Part shown: positions 17,074 through 26,493 of the stretch, piece by piece
Position numbering within the stretch: position 1 is the stretch's first letter
How the letters are laid out: each line of letters opens with the position of its first letter
Source: an uncultured Saprospiraceae bacterium
Lineage (GTDB): Bacteria; Bacteroidota; Bacteroidia; Chitinophagales; Saprospiraceae
Assembly (NCBI GenBank): GCA_937981555.1
Contig: CALJOK010000012.1
Coordinates: forward strand, 182,105 to 246,104
Reading direction: 5' to 3'
DNA: 64,000 nucleotides
Notes under the pieces: model-generated
The model's database searches: none
Told to the model about the DNA's origin: nothing
The model's input: the letters and a program-made list of their open reading frames with translations, nothing else
Made by a program: the position numbers and the translations under genes

Positions 17074-19404
17074 ATGAGAATCTTCTTTTTGCAATTTTTT
17101 GCTTTGCTTTTTTTCCCAATGCTAGTGGTTGGTCAAATAGATTCTGTGGTGTTGACTGCAGATAAATTATTACTGCAAGACATTCGTCCTATTGATAAAA
17201 AGGAAACTAATCAGCAAGTATTTGCGGCCACTCGTTCGATGAAAGAGCTTAAAGAATTGCCATTTACCATTCACGTAATTTCCAAAGATGAAATTAGAGA
17301 TAATGGTTATCGAACACTTGTTGATGCTCTAAAAATGGCACCCGGCATCAAAGTCTCTCAACCTGGAAATGCTTTAGAGGGGGAAACATTTTTGATGCGA
17401 GGACTTTTTGGAAATACCTATGCAAAAATTTTAGTCAATGGAAATCCAATCAAACCAGTTGTTGTTAGAGGTATGCCGATTGGTGCACAATTTCCCATTC
17501 AACAAGCTGAACGAATCGAAATCATCTATGGCCCAACAGGAACTTTATTCGGAGCAGATGCCTCTGCGGGAATAATTAATATAGTTTTAGAAGAAACCGA
17601 AAGGCCCGTTTATACTCAAGCCAATTTAAGTGTAGGTAGTAATCAATATACCAATTTGGATATCAGTTTTGCAGGGCGATTAGGTAAGCAAAAAAATACC
17701 TTACGCTATGCGCTATTTGGAAGTTACACCTTTAGAGATGATCTTAAAACTCAACATCAAAACGATAGCTTAATTAACCCTGATCGATATTTTTCAGGAA
17801 AATTAAATTATGCTACTTTGGATAATTACGTTTCCATTTCCAATCAACCTTTGATTAATAATCTTCCTCATCAAAGTCGATTAGTTGGAATTAATTTGGC
17901 TTATCGTGCAATGACGTTATCTACCGAATTGATGTATAGACGAGATCATAGTTCCATCGGTCTAAATCCCGTAGCCGTATCTTACGCTAACCCACTTAAC
18001 TATATTGGAGAGCGAATCATTAATACCAACTTTACATTAAAAAAAGACTATCGTCGATTTGGTTTCGATTTTAGATTAGGCTATCTACAATATCAAATGG
18101 ATAGTCGATCTTCTTTTAATTATGTCTATAACTCTACAAGTGATTTATTAGATGAATTATCTTGGTTCGATTCATTTGATACCCCTACTTCTTTTAATTT
18201 GATGCGATATGATTCGTTGACTGATAGTCACTACCAAAGATATTTTAATGGTACACGTTTTAGTTTTTCTGAATCACATGATTTTCGAACAGATTTGATT
18301 TTTAATTTTTTTCCTACACTAAACATTGATTTGACTGCAGGAATTTTACTTAAAGGTTTTGCCAATGTTCCTCTTACTAATTATTCAAGAGTACCTTTAG
18401 GAAGTAATTTTTTTTCATCAACAGAAATTCCTACTAATTCTTCCCTTACCCCTTTCTTCTTAAAAGATGGAAGTGGATTTCAAATGAATCTTTTTGCTCA
18501 AGCTTTTTGGTCTCGTAAGAAATGGACTTTTGTAGGAGGAATTAATTGGTTGCGAAGTAGCGAAGTTATTCTCGGTAATACCAATAGTTTAAACGATATA
18601 ATATTATCATTGGATTACCAATTAGGCATCAATTATCAACCTAATCAAAACTGGAGTATCCGAGCCAATCTTGGATCTGCCATTCAGCTACCTTCTTCTT
18701 ATTATCGAGCAAATCATTTAAGTATCTCTCCTGATTTTAGTTCCCCCATTACCCGTTCATTTTTGGTGTTGGAGGCAGAAAAAAGTCAAAACTTAGAACT
18801 TGGACTTCGGTGGACACCTAGTAAACAATTATATTTTGATGTTGCTGGCTTTTATTCTACTTATAAAAATTTGATTGGACCACTTCAACTTTCCGACAAT
18901 TCATCTGGACTCCTAAATCGATACGTACAAGGATATACTAATTCTGATTCTTCTCAAATAAATTTGTATGGCATCCAATCTAGCTATCTTTATAAATCTA
19001 ACGTTTTAGATTTTATTTTTAATCTTACTTATTCTTTTGGTGAAGAAAACATTCTTGGATTTGCTGAACAATCATCTATCAGTCAATTGCCAAGAATGAT
19101 TAGAAAAACTCGTATCGTTGTACGACCTACTAAAAGAATTTCTTTTACTTTTGATACTATAGTAAATGGTAAATCGAAAAATAAAATTAAAAACGATGCA
19201 CGTGGAGATTTGCCTCGATTCCGAACTATTGATGTTTTAGGTAATTACAATATCAATCGAAACTTTAGAGTATTCTTCAAATTTAGAAATATCTTTAATA
19301 AAGAATATCCAGGGTTGAATGCTTATGGTACTTTGGATGATTTGATTTATAATCCGCAGGAATTAAGGACTTTTAGAGTAGGAATGAGTTATCGGGTGGA
19401 TTAG
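17074..19404 (+). CDS. TonB-dependent outer membrane receptor
   Basis: A 776-residue receptor. The signal peptide (FFLQFFALLFFPMLVVGQ) is followed by a plug domain: KELPFTIHVISKDEIRDNGYRTLVDALKMAPGI, then MRGLFGNTYAKILVNG, then ERIEIIYGPTGTLFGADASAGIINIV. The remainder is a long beta-barrel ending RTFRVGMSYRVD. Unlike SusC proteins it lacks an N-terminal carboxypeptidase-like domain, and no SusD is adjacent. That points to uptake of a small ligand such as a siderophore, cobalamin or another cofactor rather than a glycan; the ligand cannot be named. It may be controlled by the LytTR regulator immediately upstream. Confidence 0.94.
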   Translation: MRIFFLQFFALLFFPMLVVGQIDSVVLTADKLLLQDIRPIDKKETNQQVFAATRSMKELKELPFTIHVISKDEIRDNGYRTLVDALKMAPGIKVSQPGNALEGETFLMRGLFGNTYAKILVNGNPIKPVVVRGMPIGAQFPIQQAERIEIIYGPTGTLFGADASAGIINIVLEETERPVYTQANLSVGSNQYTNLDISFAGRLGKQKNTLRYALFGSYTFRDDLKTQHQNDSLINPDRYFSGKLNYATLDNYVSISNQPLINNLPHQSRLVGINLAYRAMTLSTELMYRRDHSSIGLNPVAVSYANPLNYIGERIINTNFTLKKDYRRFGFDFRLGYLQYQMDSRSSFNYVYNSTSDLLDELSWFDSFDTPTSFNLMRYDSLTDSHYQRYFNGTRFSFSESHDFRTDLIFNFFPTLNIDLTAGILLKGFANVPLTNYSRVPLGSNFFSSTEIPTNSSLTPFFLKDGSGFQMNLFAQAFWSRKKWTFVGGINWLRSSEVILGNTNSLNDIILSLDYQLGINYQPNQNWSIRANLGSAIQLPSSYYRANHLSISPDFSSPITRSFLVLEAEKSQNLELGLRWTPSKQLYFDVAGFYSTYKNLIGPLQLSDNSSGLLNRYVQGYTNSDSSQINLYGIQSSYLYKSNVLDFIFNLTYSFGEENILGFAEQSSISQLPRMIRKTRIVVRPTKRISFTFDTIVNGKSKNKIKNDARGDLPRFRTIDVLGNYNINRNFRVFFKFRNIFNKEYPGLNAYGTLDDLIYNPQELRTFRVGMSYRVD

Positions 19405-19483
19405 CCTCTGCCTCAGGAAAAGGAACGATTTAGGTAAATGATTTAAACTATTGATTTTTTATTTTGACTTTTAAATATATTTT

Positions 19484-21817
19484 TTGAAAAAAATAATTTA
19501 CATATTGTCTTTTCTTTTGTGTTTTTCTTTTTTGGGGAAAACACAGGATACCCTCTTGCTGGAAGTCATTGAAAGATCAGATAGCAATATTGTAAATACA
19601 TTGTTAGAAAATGCGAATACCTCGAAAGAATCACCAGTTGTTTTGCAATATTTGCTAAAGGCTCAAAGTTATTTGGAAAAAGAAAATAAGCCTTTAGCAC
19701 TTTTTGACATTTATACTCGTATTGGAAAAATATATCAATCAGAAGATTTGAATGATCGAGCTTTGCCAATCTTCCAAAAAGCGAATCGCCTTCCCTCCCC
19801 TCCCATTTCGAAATTGCAAAAAATAGAATTAATGGATTTTATGGCAAAAGCATATTTTGCCGAAGGAAGTATCGATAGTGCTTTGCTTGCTTACGATGAA
19901 CAATTAACTTATTACGAAAAAGAAAATAACTACGAAGGTGTTTTAAAAACGCTTCAAGAGAAAGTCAACGTTTTTCTTGATATTCAAAGCTACCGAATGG
20001 CTTTAGATTTAAATCTTCAAATCAAAAGCCTTGTTCAAGAGAAAGGAACTGACGATGCACACCTTGCCATCATCAATAATAATATTGGTTATAATTTCAA
20101 CTTTTTAGAAGAACATGATCGAGCAATCAAGTATTTTTTACTTGCGTTAGATGCTCATCAAAAAGGAGTCATGAGTTCTTCTAACAATACAACTACAAAT
20201 TTAGATCTAGCTATTTTATACACTAACATTGGTATTACTTACAATAATTTAGATGACTCCAAAAATGCGATTAAGTTTTTGCAACAAGCAATAAAATCCA
20301 ATAATCCAAAATCCTCTAGAATTTCCAATGCTTATCTTCAACATTTAATTGCAAGTATTTATCTTAATCATGGAGACGTTTATAATGCTTTCCAATTCAA
20401 TGATTTAGCAATCATTAATGCTAAGAAAAGAAAGGATTTTAAAGTATTAAGCAATGCTTATAATACTGCAGCAGAGATCCAAAAACAATTGTATGATTAT
20501 GAATTAGCGTTGGAATTTTACCAAAAGCATTTTGCCATTCGAGACTCACTTACCTTGGAAGATCGATTCCGAAAACAACAACTTTTGCAAACTCAATTGC
20601 TTTTGGAAAAATCTGAAAAAGAAATTAAGCTGCTGCTTATCAATGAACAAATCAAAGATCAAGCAATTTCTACTTTGCAATTGGAAAAAAAATTCTTAGC
20701 ATCCGATGCTGCAAAACTTAAACTTGAAGCGGCTAAAATTTCACTCGAAGCTGATCAACAACAAAAAGAATTACTGCTCTTAAAAAATGAACAGGAAATC
20801 AAAGATGCCAACTTGCTCAATTCTAAACTCGAAGCTCAAAAAGCAAATCAAGAATTAGATCTTATCCAGATAAAACTTTTAGCTGAAAAAAAGGATCGAG
20901 AAGTTGAAGTCGCCAAACAACAACAAAAATTAGCTGAAATGGAAACGGCCAACGCAGGAGCCGAAAAAAGAAAAGCAGAACAGGAAGCCGAGTTGTCGAA
21001 AAAGAATCAAAATATTGCTGAACTTCAATTGGAGCAGGCTAAAACTTTTCGACAATTCATTTATGGTTTAGGAACTTTATTAGCATTAGTTTTCATCATG
21101 ATATTAAGTGCGTGGTATTATGCTCGTGTGGCCAATCAAAGGCTTGCAGCAAAAAATAAAGAGATCGAAGAAGAGCGGCGCAAGTCTGAAAATCTGTTGC
21201 TTAATATTTTACCTTTAGAAACGGCGAATGAATTAAAAACAACAGGAATCGCTACACCAAAAAAATATGCTAAGGTCACCGTTCTTTTTGCTGACTTCAG
21301 TAATTTTACAAAAATATCTGAGCAACTTTCTGCCGAAGAATTAATTAAAGAATTGAACGATTGCTTCCGAGCATTTGACGAAATTACTGATCGACATGGT
21401 CTGGAAAAAATAAAAACTATCGGAGATGGATACATGTGTGCTGGCGGAGTCCCAGTTGCAAATGAAAGTAATCCTACAGATGCTATCCATGCAGCGATTG
21501 AAATGCAAAAATTTATGAAGAATAGATTTGACGCAAAAACTAAAGCTGGAATTCCTTATTGGAATATGCGAATTGGAATTCACACGGGACATGTTATTGC
21601 TGGAGTCGTAGGTACTAAAAAATTCGCTTATGATATTTGGGGAGATACTGTTAACATTGCAAGTCGAATGGAAACATCTTGCGACAATGGTAAAATTAAC
21701 ATCTCTGCTTCTACTCGAGAGTTTTTGAATGGATCATTTGAATACCACTTTAGAGGTGAGCTGGAAGTAAAGCATGGTAATAAAGTGGGGATGTACTTTG
21801 TAAAAGATCATGTATAA
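19484..21817 (+). CDS. TPR/coiled-coil membrane class III adenylate cyclase
   Basis: A 777-residue cyclase. A signal peptide (IIYILSFLLCFSFLGKTQ) is followed by about 330 residues of periplasmic TPR repeats, a long coiled coil (about 360-520), a transmembrane helix at about 523-545, then a cytoplasmic class III cyclase domain. Metal-binding Asp residues are in VLFADFSNFT (about 600) and KTIGDGYMCAGG (about 644). Lys in KTIGDGY and Asp in YDIWGDTVN favour ATP over GTP. WNMRIGIHTGHVIAGVVG and VNIASRMET complete the site. The start is TTG, the only one giving the signal peptide. It probably senses a periplasmic or protein signal through the TPRs and makes cAMP. It ends at a strong bidirectional terminator. 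Confidence 0.93.
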   Translation: MKKIIYILSFLLCFSFLGKTQDTLLLEVIERSDSNIVNTLLENANTSKESPVVLQYLLKAQSYLEKENKPLALFDIYTRIGKIYQSEDLNDRALPIFQKANRLPSPPISKLQKIELMDFMAKAYFAEGSIDSALLAYDEQLTYYEKENNYEGVLKTLQEKVNVFLDIQSYRMALDLNLQIKSLVQEKGTDDAHLAIINNNIGYNFNFLEEHDRAIKYFLLALDAHQKGVMSSSNNTTTNLDLAILYTNIGITYNNLDDSKNAIKFLQQAIKSNNPKSSRISNAYLQHLIASIYLNHGDVYNAFQFNDLAIINAKKRKDFKVLSNAYNTAAEIQKQLYDYELALEFYQKHFAIRDSLTLEDRFRKQQLLQTQLLLEKSEKEIKLLLINEQIKDQAISTLQLEKKFLASDAAKLKLEAAKISLEADQQQKELLLLKNEQEIKDANLLNSKLEAQKANQELDLIQIKLLAEKKDREVEVAKQQQKLAEMETANAGAEKRKAEQEAELSKKNQNIAELQLEQAKTFRQFIYGLGTLLALVFIMILSAWYYARVANQRLAAKNKEIEEERRKSENLLLNILPLETANELKTTGIATPKKYAKVTVLFADFSNFTKISEQLSAEELIKELNDCFRAFDEITDRHGLEKIKTIGDGYMCAGGVPVANESNPTDAIHAAIEMQKFMKNRFDAKTKAGIPYWNMRIGIHTGHVIAGVVGTKKFAYDIWGDTVNIASRMETSCDNGKINISASTREFLNGSFEYHFRGELEVKHGNKVGMYFVKDHV

Positions 21818-21840
21818 AATTAATTATTAGTCTTTTCATA

Positions 21841-21878
21841 AAAAAAGGTGGTTCGTTTTAAACGAACCACCTTTTTTT
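21841..21878. terminator. Bidirectional terminator between cyclase and sigma factor genes
   Basis: A near-perfect palindrome with core GGTGGTTCGTTT pairing with AAACGAACCACC, flanked by A-runs on one side and T-runs on the other. It can stop transcription from both convergent genes; the sigma factor stop at 21877 lies at its edge. Confidence 0.88.
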
Positions 21879-22494
21879 ATTCCATCAATTTATCTTTCCA
21901 TTTCAGCAATCCATTATAACATTTTCTCCGCATACTTTTAATCGTATCGTACGAGCTATAATTGAATCGTTCTTGCAAATCCTTTAACTTAATTTTTTCT
22001 ATATAAAACGCTTGAAGTAATTGACGACACTTCTCTCCTAACTTTGCCCACGCAGCTTGAAAAGTATCAGCTTGCATTTTTTGAGTTTCCGTTAAGTCAT
22101 CCGCCAATTCTTTTTTCAATAAAGGATTAAAATCTTCATTATATAAATCCTCTTTTTGACCGAGGTAATATTCTACTTTTTCAATATCAAGAGAAAGTTT
22201 AGATCGTTCCTTTTGCACTTTTTTCAACCACATATTTCTACAGATGATCAGTAAATATCCTCGTAGGTTTTTGTTTTCCACCTTCCCCTTCAGCAGTTCT
22301 GTTCGTAATTTCAAAAAACCATCCATCACCGTATCACGTGCATCATCAGTAGAGCAATAGTGATTTCCGCTATGGAATTCTCTACTCAAGTGATTGACGC
22401 AATATTCGTAGTGCTCGATAAATAGTTGATCAAGTACTTTTTCGTTGCCTGCCTGTAATTCCTTAACTAATTGGTTAAAAGCTTCGTCTGTCAT
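21877..22494 (-). CDS. ECF-type sigma-70 family RNA polymerase sigma factor
   Basis: A 205-residue two-domain sigma factor. Region 2 is recognisable from DARDTVMDGFLKLRTELL and NLRGYLLIICRNMWLKKVQKE. Region 4 is ECRQ-like (KLGEKCRQLLQAFYIEKIKLKDLQERFNYSSYDTIKSMRRKCYNGLLK), with a helix-turn-helix. A long linker of about 50 residues separates the two. No anti-sigma gene is adjacent, so control is unclear. It is slightly longer than typical ECF factors. It is followed by a large gene-free region on its upstream side. Confidence 0.9.
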   Translation of the reverse strand: MTDEAFNQLVKELQAGNEKVLDQLFIEHYEYCVNHLSREFHSGNHYCSTDDARDTVMDGFLKLRTELLKGKVENKNLRGYLLIICRNMWLKKVQKERSKLSLDIEKVEYYLGQKEDLYNEDFNPLLKKELADDLTETQKMQADTFQAAWAKLGEKCRQLLQAFYIEKIKLKDLQERFNYSSYDTIKSMRRKCYNGLLKWKDKLME

Positions 22495-23147
22495 TTTTTA
22501 CCCTACAATTATTTTGATTCTCTGACTTTTTTCTTTTTTAAAAACTTAATCGATCCCGTTTGTTTTGATTATTGGTCGAAGATAAGAAAATGGGTCAAAA
22601 GGTGAAAGAAAGGTAACTAATTGATCAATAGAAATGTTATTAAATATCAATGGTTTATTTTTTTGTTTTTGTTTGGCAAAATAAAAAACACACCATAAAC
22701 AACTGATAATCAACAACTTAAACTAAACAAAAGCTCATTATTTAATTTAATCTAAAAAAAAAGTTCACCTAAAGGTTCACCTTTTTTATTTCTTTGATTA
22801 ATAAGACATACACGAAGAGTAAAAAGATACTCTTTATATATTCCAAAAACGTTTTGACATATGCATAGGTTCTTTTTTGAGAAATTTTAATCCGTAAAAT
22901 TTCGTTAGGCAACTATAACTCACAGTTTTTTGTATCAAGATTTGAAACCCAAAAATAAAATACAAATTTGCCCAATGAAACTTACTATGACTAAAATTGC
23001 AAATCTCAGAATCCGAAACACTAACCTATTATAAGACTCAAAGATGAATCCTATGCTTAGGTCAAAATTTTCAATACCGTATTTATTTCAAATACAAGCA
23101 CTATGAAACCTTTTTTTTGAAAAAACTGCATGGTTAATAAAGAACTT
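22495..23147. other. Gene-free stretch upstream of the sigma factor gene
   Basis: About 650 bases with no convincing ORF; the longest start-to-stop runs are about 20 codons (for example near 22976 and 23043). It is AT-rich. It contains a direct repeat GTTCACCT (two copies near 22763-22780) and a short perfect hairpin AAGAGTA...TACTCTT near 22816-22835. It probably includes the sigma factor promoter, but I could not place clear boxes. Confidence 0.5.
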
Positions 23148-23275
23148 AAATAGCGAGAGCTATTTTAAAACGTAGATTAAGGGGAGGTAAGCTTTTTGTA
23201 AGTCCAGTTAATTCTGGCCAAGTTAAGAGTTTACCCTTTTCGCCTGATAACATTAAATTGTTGTCAGGCTTTTTT
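23148..23275 (+). ncRNA. Candidate structured small RNA with its own terminator
   Basis: Three hairpins occur in order within 128 bases that encode no protein. (1) AAATAGC-GAGA-GCTATTT (23148-23165): a perfect 7-bp stem with a GNRA tetraloop. (2) GGTAAGCTTTT (23186-23196) pairs with AAGAGTTTACC (23225-23235), 11 bp with two G-U pairs, enclosing CCAG-TTAATT-CTGG. (3) GCCTGATAAC...GTTGTCAGGC (23242-23269) followed by TTTTTT, a textbook terminator on the plus strand. No plus-strand gene lies between the cyclase terminator at 21878 and this one, so the transcript is probably non-coding. The 5' end is unknown. It does not match tmRNA, SRP RNA or RNase P motifs that I know; 6S RNA cannot be excluded. 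Confidence 0.45.
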
Positions 23276-23331
23276 CGTTGGTCGACTTTATAATTAGGAA
23301 AGAGATGAGTGAGGTTGTAAAATTGACGATT

Positions 23332-23364
23332 AAGTATCGGATACCTTAAAGGTATCCGATACTT
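23332..23364. repeat. 33-bp palindrome, copy A of a two-copy family; lpd gene-end hairpin
   Basis: Perfect 15-base arms (AAGTATCGGATACCT and complement) surround TAA. It lies 20 bases beyond the lpd stop and probably acts as its terminator hairpin. The inner 27 bases recur at 52864-52890, with a different central base. Confidence 0.8.
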
Positions 23365-23384
23365 TTCTTTTACAAAAATTTCTT

Positions 23385-24788
23385 CTAGGAATGTAATGGA
23401 CGATTATCAGTAGCAGCTAATGCCGCTTCTTTTATCGCTTCCGTATAAGTTGGATGAGCATGACTCATTCGGGCAATATCTTCCGCTGATGCTCGGAACT
23501 CCATTGCAACAACTGCTTCTGCAATCATGTCAGCAGCACGTGCGCCAACGATGTGAACACCCAATACTTCATCAGTTTCTTTGTGTGCAATAATTTTTGC
23601 CATTCCTTCGGTATCCATACTTGCTCTTGCTCTTCCCAAAGCTTTGAATGGAAATTTACCCACTTTGATTGGTACACCTGCCGCTTTTAATTCATCCTCC
23701 GTTTTTCCAACTGCCGCAACTTCTGGCCAAGTGTAAACTACACCAGGAATCAAATTATAATTGATATGTGGTTTTTGACCTGCCATAACTTCTGCAATAA
23801 AAACTCCTTCTTCCTCTGCTTTGTGAGCTAACATTGCACCTTTGATTACATCTCCGATAGCATATATTCCAGGAACCTTCGTTTCTAAATATTCATTGAC
23901 CTCAACTCTTCCTTTGTCATCTTTTTCTATCCCAACATTTTCCAAACCTAAATTATCGGTATAAGCCCTACGTCCAATTGCAATTAAACAATAGTCTGCT
24001 TTTAATTCAAATGTATTTTCCGTATCTCGTTTTTGTACTTCGACAGTTACACCTCGGCTGGTTGCTTTTACATTAGTCACCATATGTTTGAGATGAAATT
24101 TCATTCCCAATTTTTTGAGCGCACGAGTTAATTCCTTGCTACAATCTTTATCCATTGTTGCAATTGCTTTATCTGCAAACTCCACTACTTCAACCTCTGT
24201 CCCTAATCGAGCATAAACAGATCCCAATTCCAAACCAATTACACCTGCTCCGACAATGATCATTCGCTTAGGAACTTTCTTGATATTCAAAGCCTCGGTG
24301 GAGGTGATCACTCTTTTTTTATCATAATTAAATGCAGCAGGAGTGATTGGTTTTGAACCAGTAGCTATAATTGTTTTAGCCGTTTCGATTTCTTCTTTTG
24401 TTCCATCGTCTTTAGCAATGCTAATTTTATTAGCGCTGACAAAAGAACCATGTCCATGAAAAACATCGATCTTATTTTTTTTCATCAAGAAATCGATCCC
24501 TTTTGTATTCTCATCAACTACTGAATTTTTTCGAGTAATCATTTGAGGCATATTCACTTTTACATCTTTAATATCGATACCATGCGTTTCAAATTTTTCT
24601 ATTGCATTGTGATAATGCTCCGAAGAATCCAATAATGCTTTGGAAGGAATACATCCTACATTGAGGCAGGTTCCTCCGAGTGTATTATATCGTTCGATGA
24701 TTGCTGTTTTCATTCCAAGTTGAGCAGCTCTGATTGCTGCAACATAACCTCCAGGTCCTGAACCGATTACGGTAACATCGTATTTCAT
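23385..24788 (-). CDS. lpdA: Dihydrolipoyl dehydrogenase (E3)
   Basis: FAD-dependent dihydrolipoamide dehydrogenase, the E3 subunit of pyruvate and 2-oxoglutarate dehydrogenase complexes and the glycine cleavage system. At 467 residues it is standard length. Visible features are the FAD-binding GSGPGGYVAAIRAAQLG at the N-terminus, the redox-active disulfide GGTCLNVGCIPSKALL, the NAD-binding GAGVIGLELGSVYARLG, the second FAD motif GIYAIGDVIKGAMLAHKAEEEG, and the catalytic HAHPTYTEAIKEAAL near the C-terminus. It starts at ATG and is monocistronic between hairpins on both sides. The E1/E2 genes are not in the window. Confidence 0.97.
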   Translation of the reverse strand: MKYDVTVIGSGPGGYVAAIRAAQLGMKTAIIERYNTLGGTCLNVGCIPSKALLDSSEHYHNAIEKFETHGIDIKDVKVNMPQMITRKNSVVDENTKGIDFLMKKNKIDVFHGHGSFVSANKISIAKDDGTKEEIETAKTIIATGSKPITPAAFNYDKKRVITSTEALNIKKVPKRMIIVGAGVIGLELGSVYARLGTEVEVVEFADKAIATMDKDCSKELTRALKKLGMKFHLKHMVTNVKATSRGVTVEVQKRDTENTFELKADYCLIAIGRRAYTDNLGLENVGIEKDDKGRVEVNEYLETKVPGIYAIGDVIKGAMLAHKAEEEGVFIAEVMAGQKPHINYNLIPGVVYTWPEVAAVGKTEDELKAAGVPIKVGKFPFKALGRARASMDTEGMAKIIAHKETDEVLGVHIVGARAADMIAEAVVAMEFRASAEDIARMSHAHPTYTEAIKEAALAATDNRPLHS

Positions 24789-24822
24789 TTTCTAATTAGA
24801 TTTTTAAAAATAAAAAATAAGT

Positions 24823-24877
24823 AAGGGAGAAATAGTTGTCAGAATTATGACATGATTATTTCTCCCTTGTTTTTTTA
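24823..24877. terminator. Hairpin between ricT and lpd
   Basis: AAGGGAGAAAT and ATTTCTCCCTT form an 11-base stem around a 24-base loop. It lies just past the ricT stop on the minus strand; there, an AT-rich tail follows. A plus-strand T-run also exists (TTTTTTT at 24870 on). Confidence 0.75.
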
Positions 24878-24893
24878 TAATGATGAAAGTTGA

Positions 24894-26399
24894 TTATTTT
24901 TTGTTATCGCTATTGCCTTTGTTATCATTATTCCCTTTGTTATCACTATTCCTATTAGGATTTGGATTAGGGTTTTTATTTGGATTAGGCTTATTACTAT
25001 TATTATTTCTTCGGTTTTTATTCCGATTCTTATTTGGGTTCGGTTTGTTTTTACCCGCTTCATTTCCGTCTCCTGGCTTTCCTTTTGGTTGACCTTGATT
25101 CGGTTTATTTTGATTTGAATTAGGTTTTCTTTTTTGGTTTGGATTTGGTTTTTGGTTTGGATTTTTAGCTTTTGCTGCTGGTTTACTACTAGCTTTTCCT
25201 TGTTGGTTACCTTGTCCTCGATTTGATCTATTCTGAGGTTTTCTATTTTTATTTCGGCTTTTATTTCTTCTTTTTCTTTGCTCTGGTGGCAACTCGATTA
25301 CACCAGTTAATCCTTCATCATCCCCAAATTCAGCAGAAACAGCAAGCGCTTCTTCCATTGCACCGAATTTAGCTTCATCACTCATTAATTCAGCTGGCTT
25401 CTCACCATTCTTATTCATCTCGAGAATCTCTTTCACACGCTCAACAGGCAACCCAAAGAATTTACCTCGACTTCCTCCTTCTTTTAAGTAGGCAAAATAC
25501 ATGGTTCGTTTGAAAATATCTGTTTTTACTAAAACTGCTTTTCCAGCTTCTGTATACACAGCATCTACTTTTCTTGGAAACTCTTCCAAGGCATCCATAT
25601 AAGTATCTAACTCATAATTCAGACAACATTTTAAACGCCCACATTGTCCTGAAAGTTTAGTTTGATTGATGGCTAAATTTTGATATCGAGCTGCGGCTGT
25701 CGATACTGATCTAAAATCAGTCAACCAAGTAGAACAACATAACTCTCGACCACACGATCCAATCCCTCCAATTCGAGCTGATTCTTGACGAGCACCAATT
25801 TGACGCATTTCAATTTTCACTCGAAACTCTTTGGCAAATTGTCGGATCAATTCTCTAAAATCAATTCTCCCATCCGCCGTATAAAAAATCGTTACTTTCC
25901 GTTTATCTCCTTGAAATTCCACATCTCCAATCTTCATATCCAGTTCCAAAGTTCGAGCGATCACTCTAGCTCGAACCATCAATGCAGGTTCTTTTGCTCT
26001 AGCTTCGTACAATCTTTCGAGATCACGATCATTAGCAATTCTAACTATTTTAAGCAAAACAGCATCTTCTGTCACTCGCTTCTTTTTCATTTGCAAACGA
26101 ACCAAATCACCTGACAATGCAATTTTTCCAATATCTAAACCTGCACCTGATTCTACCACTACCATGTCTCCAGTAATTGCTCGAGTATGAGGTGTGTTTT
26201 GAAAAAATGCTTTTCGAGCACCATTCTTAAAACTCACTTCTACAAATCCGAAATCATTTACATCTGGTAAATCTAGTTTTGTCAACCAATCATATGTATT
26301 CAACTTGTTGCAGCCACCTGTGCTACAACCACCATTGCTATTACATCCTTTTGGAGTGCCGTCTGAATTTGTTCCAGTAGAACAACCAATACATCCCAT
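24894..26399 (-). CDS. ricT: RicT-like PSP1-domain Fe-S complex subunit with a low-complexity tail
   Basis: A PSP1/YaaT-family protein, here 501 residues against about 275 in Bacillus RicT, where it joins RicA and RicF in a Fe-S complex controlling RNA processing. The core shows the conserved Cys clusters GIGSCGRELCCSTWL and LSGQCGRLKCCLNYE. An extra Cys-rich N-terminus (MGCIGCSTGT, then GCSTGGCNKLN) may bind metal. From about residue 373 to the end it is a Lys/Asn/Pro/Gln/Arg-rich disordered tail with NPNPN- and DNKGN-type repeats; the positive charge suggests RNA or ribosome contact (inference). It starts at ATG. holB lies 95 bp upstream on the same strand, a neighbour also seen in other bacteria. 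Confidence 0.9.
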   Translation of the reverse strand: MGCIGCSTGTNSDGTPKGCNSNGGCSTGGCNKLNTYDWLTKLDLPDVNDFGFVEVSFKNGARKAFFQNTPHTRAITGDMVVVESGAGLDIGKIALSGDLVRLQMKKKRVTEDAVLLKIVRIANDRDLERLYEARAKEPALMVRARVIARTLELDMKIGDVEFQGDKRKVTIFYTADGRIDFRELIRQFAKEFRVKIEMRQIGARQESARIGGIGSCGRELCCSTWLTDFRSVSTAAARYQNLAINQTKLSGQCGRLKCCLNYELDTYMDALEEFPRKVDAVYTEAGKAVLVKTDIFKRTMYFAYLKEGGSRGKFFGLPVERVKEILEMNKNGEKPAELMSDEAKFGAMEEALAVSAEFGDDEGLTGVIELPPEQRKRRNKSRNKNRKPQNRSNRGQGNQQGKASSKPAAKAKNPNQKPNPNQKRKPNSNQNKPNQGQPKGKPGDGNEAGKNKPNPNKNRNKNRRNNNSNKPNPNKNPNPNPNRNSDNKGNNDNKGNSDNKK

Positions 26400-26493
26400 G
26401 TCTTTTTATTTATTTCGCAGCTTAAAATTGATTATTATTTTTCAAAAATTTAAGGATCAACAGTCCTACTTTGATTTGAAAAATTTTAGATAT

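Noticed and set aside
22976..23103. Two ORFs of about 20 codons before the small RNA candidate
   Set aside because: Too short and without supporting initiation signals or recognisable composition; expected by chance in AT-rich DNA.
24894..25280. CRISPR-like or tandem-repeat array
   Set aside because: The short irregular repeats encode the RicT low-complexity tail; there are no uniform repeats with unique spacers.
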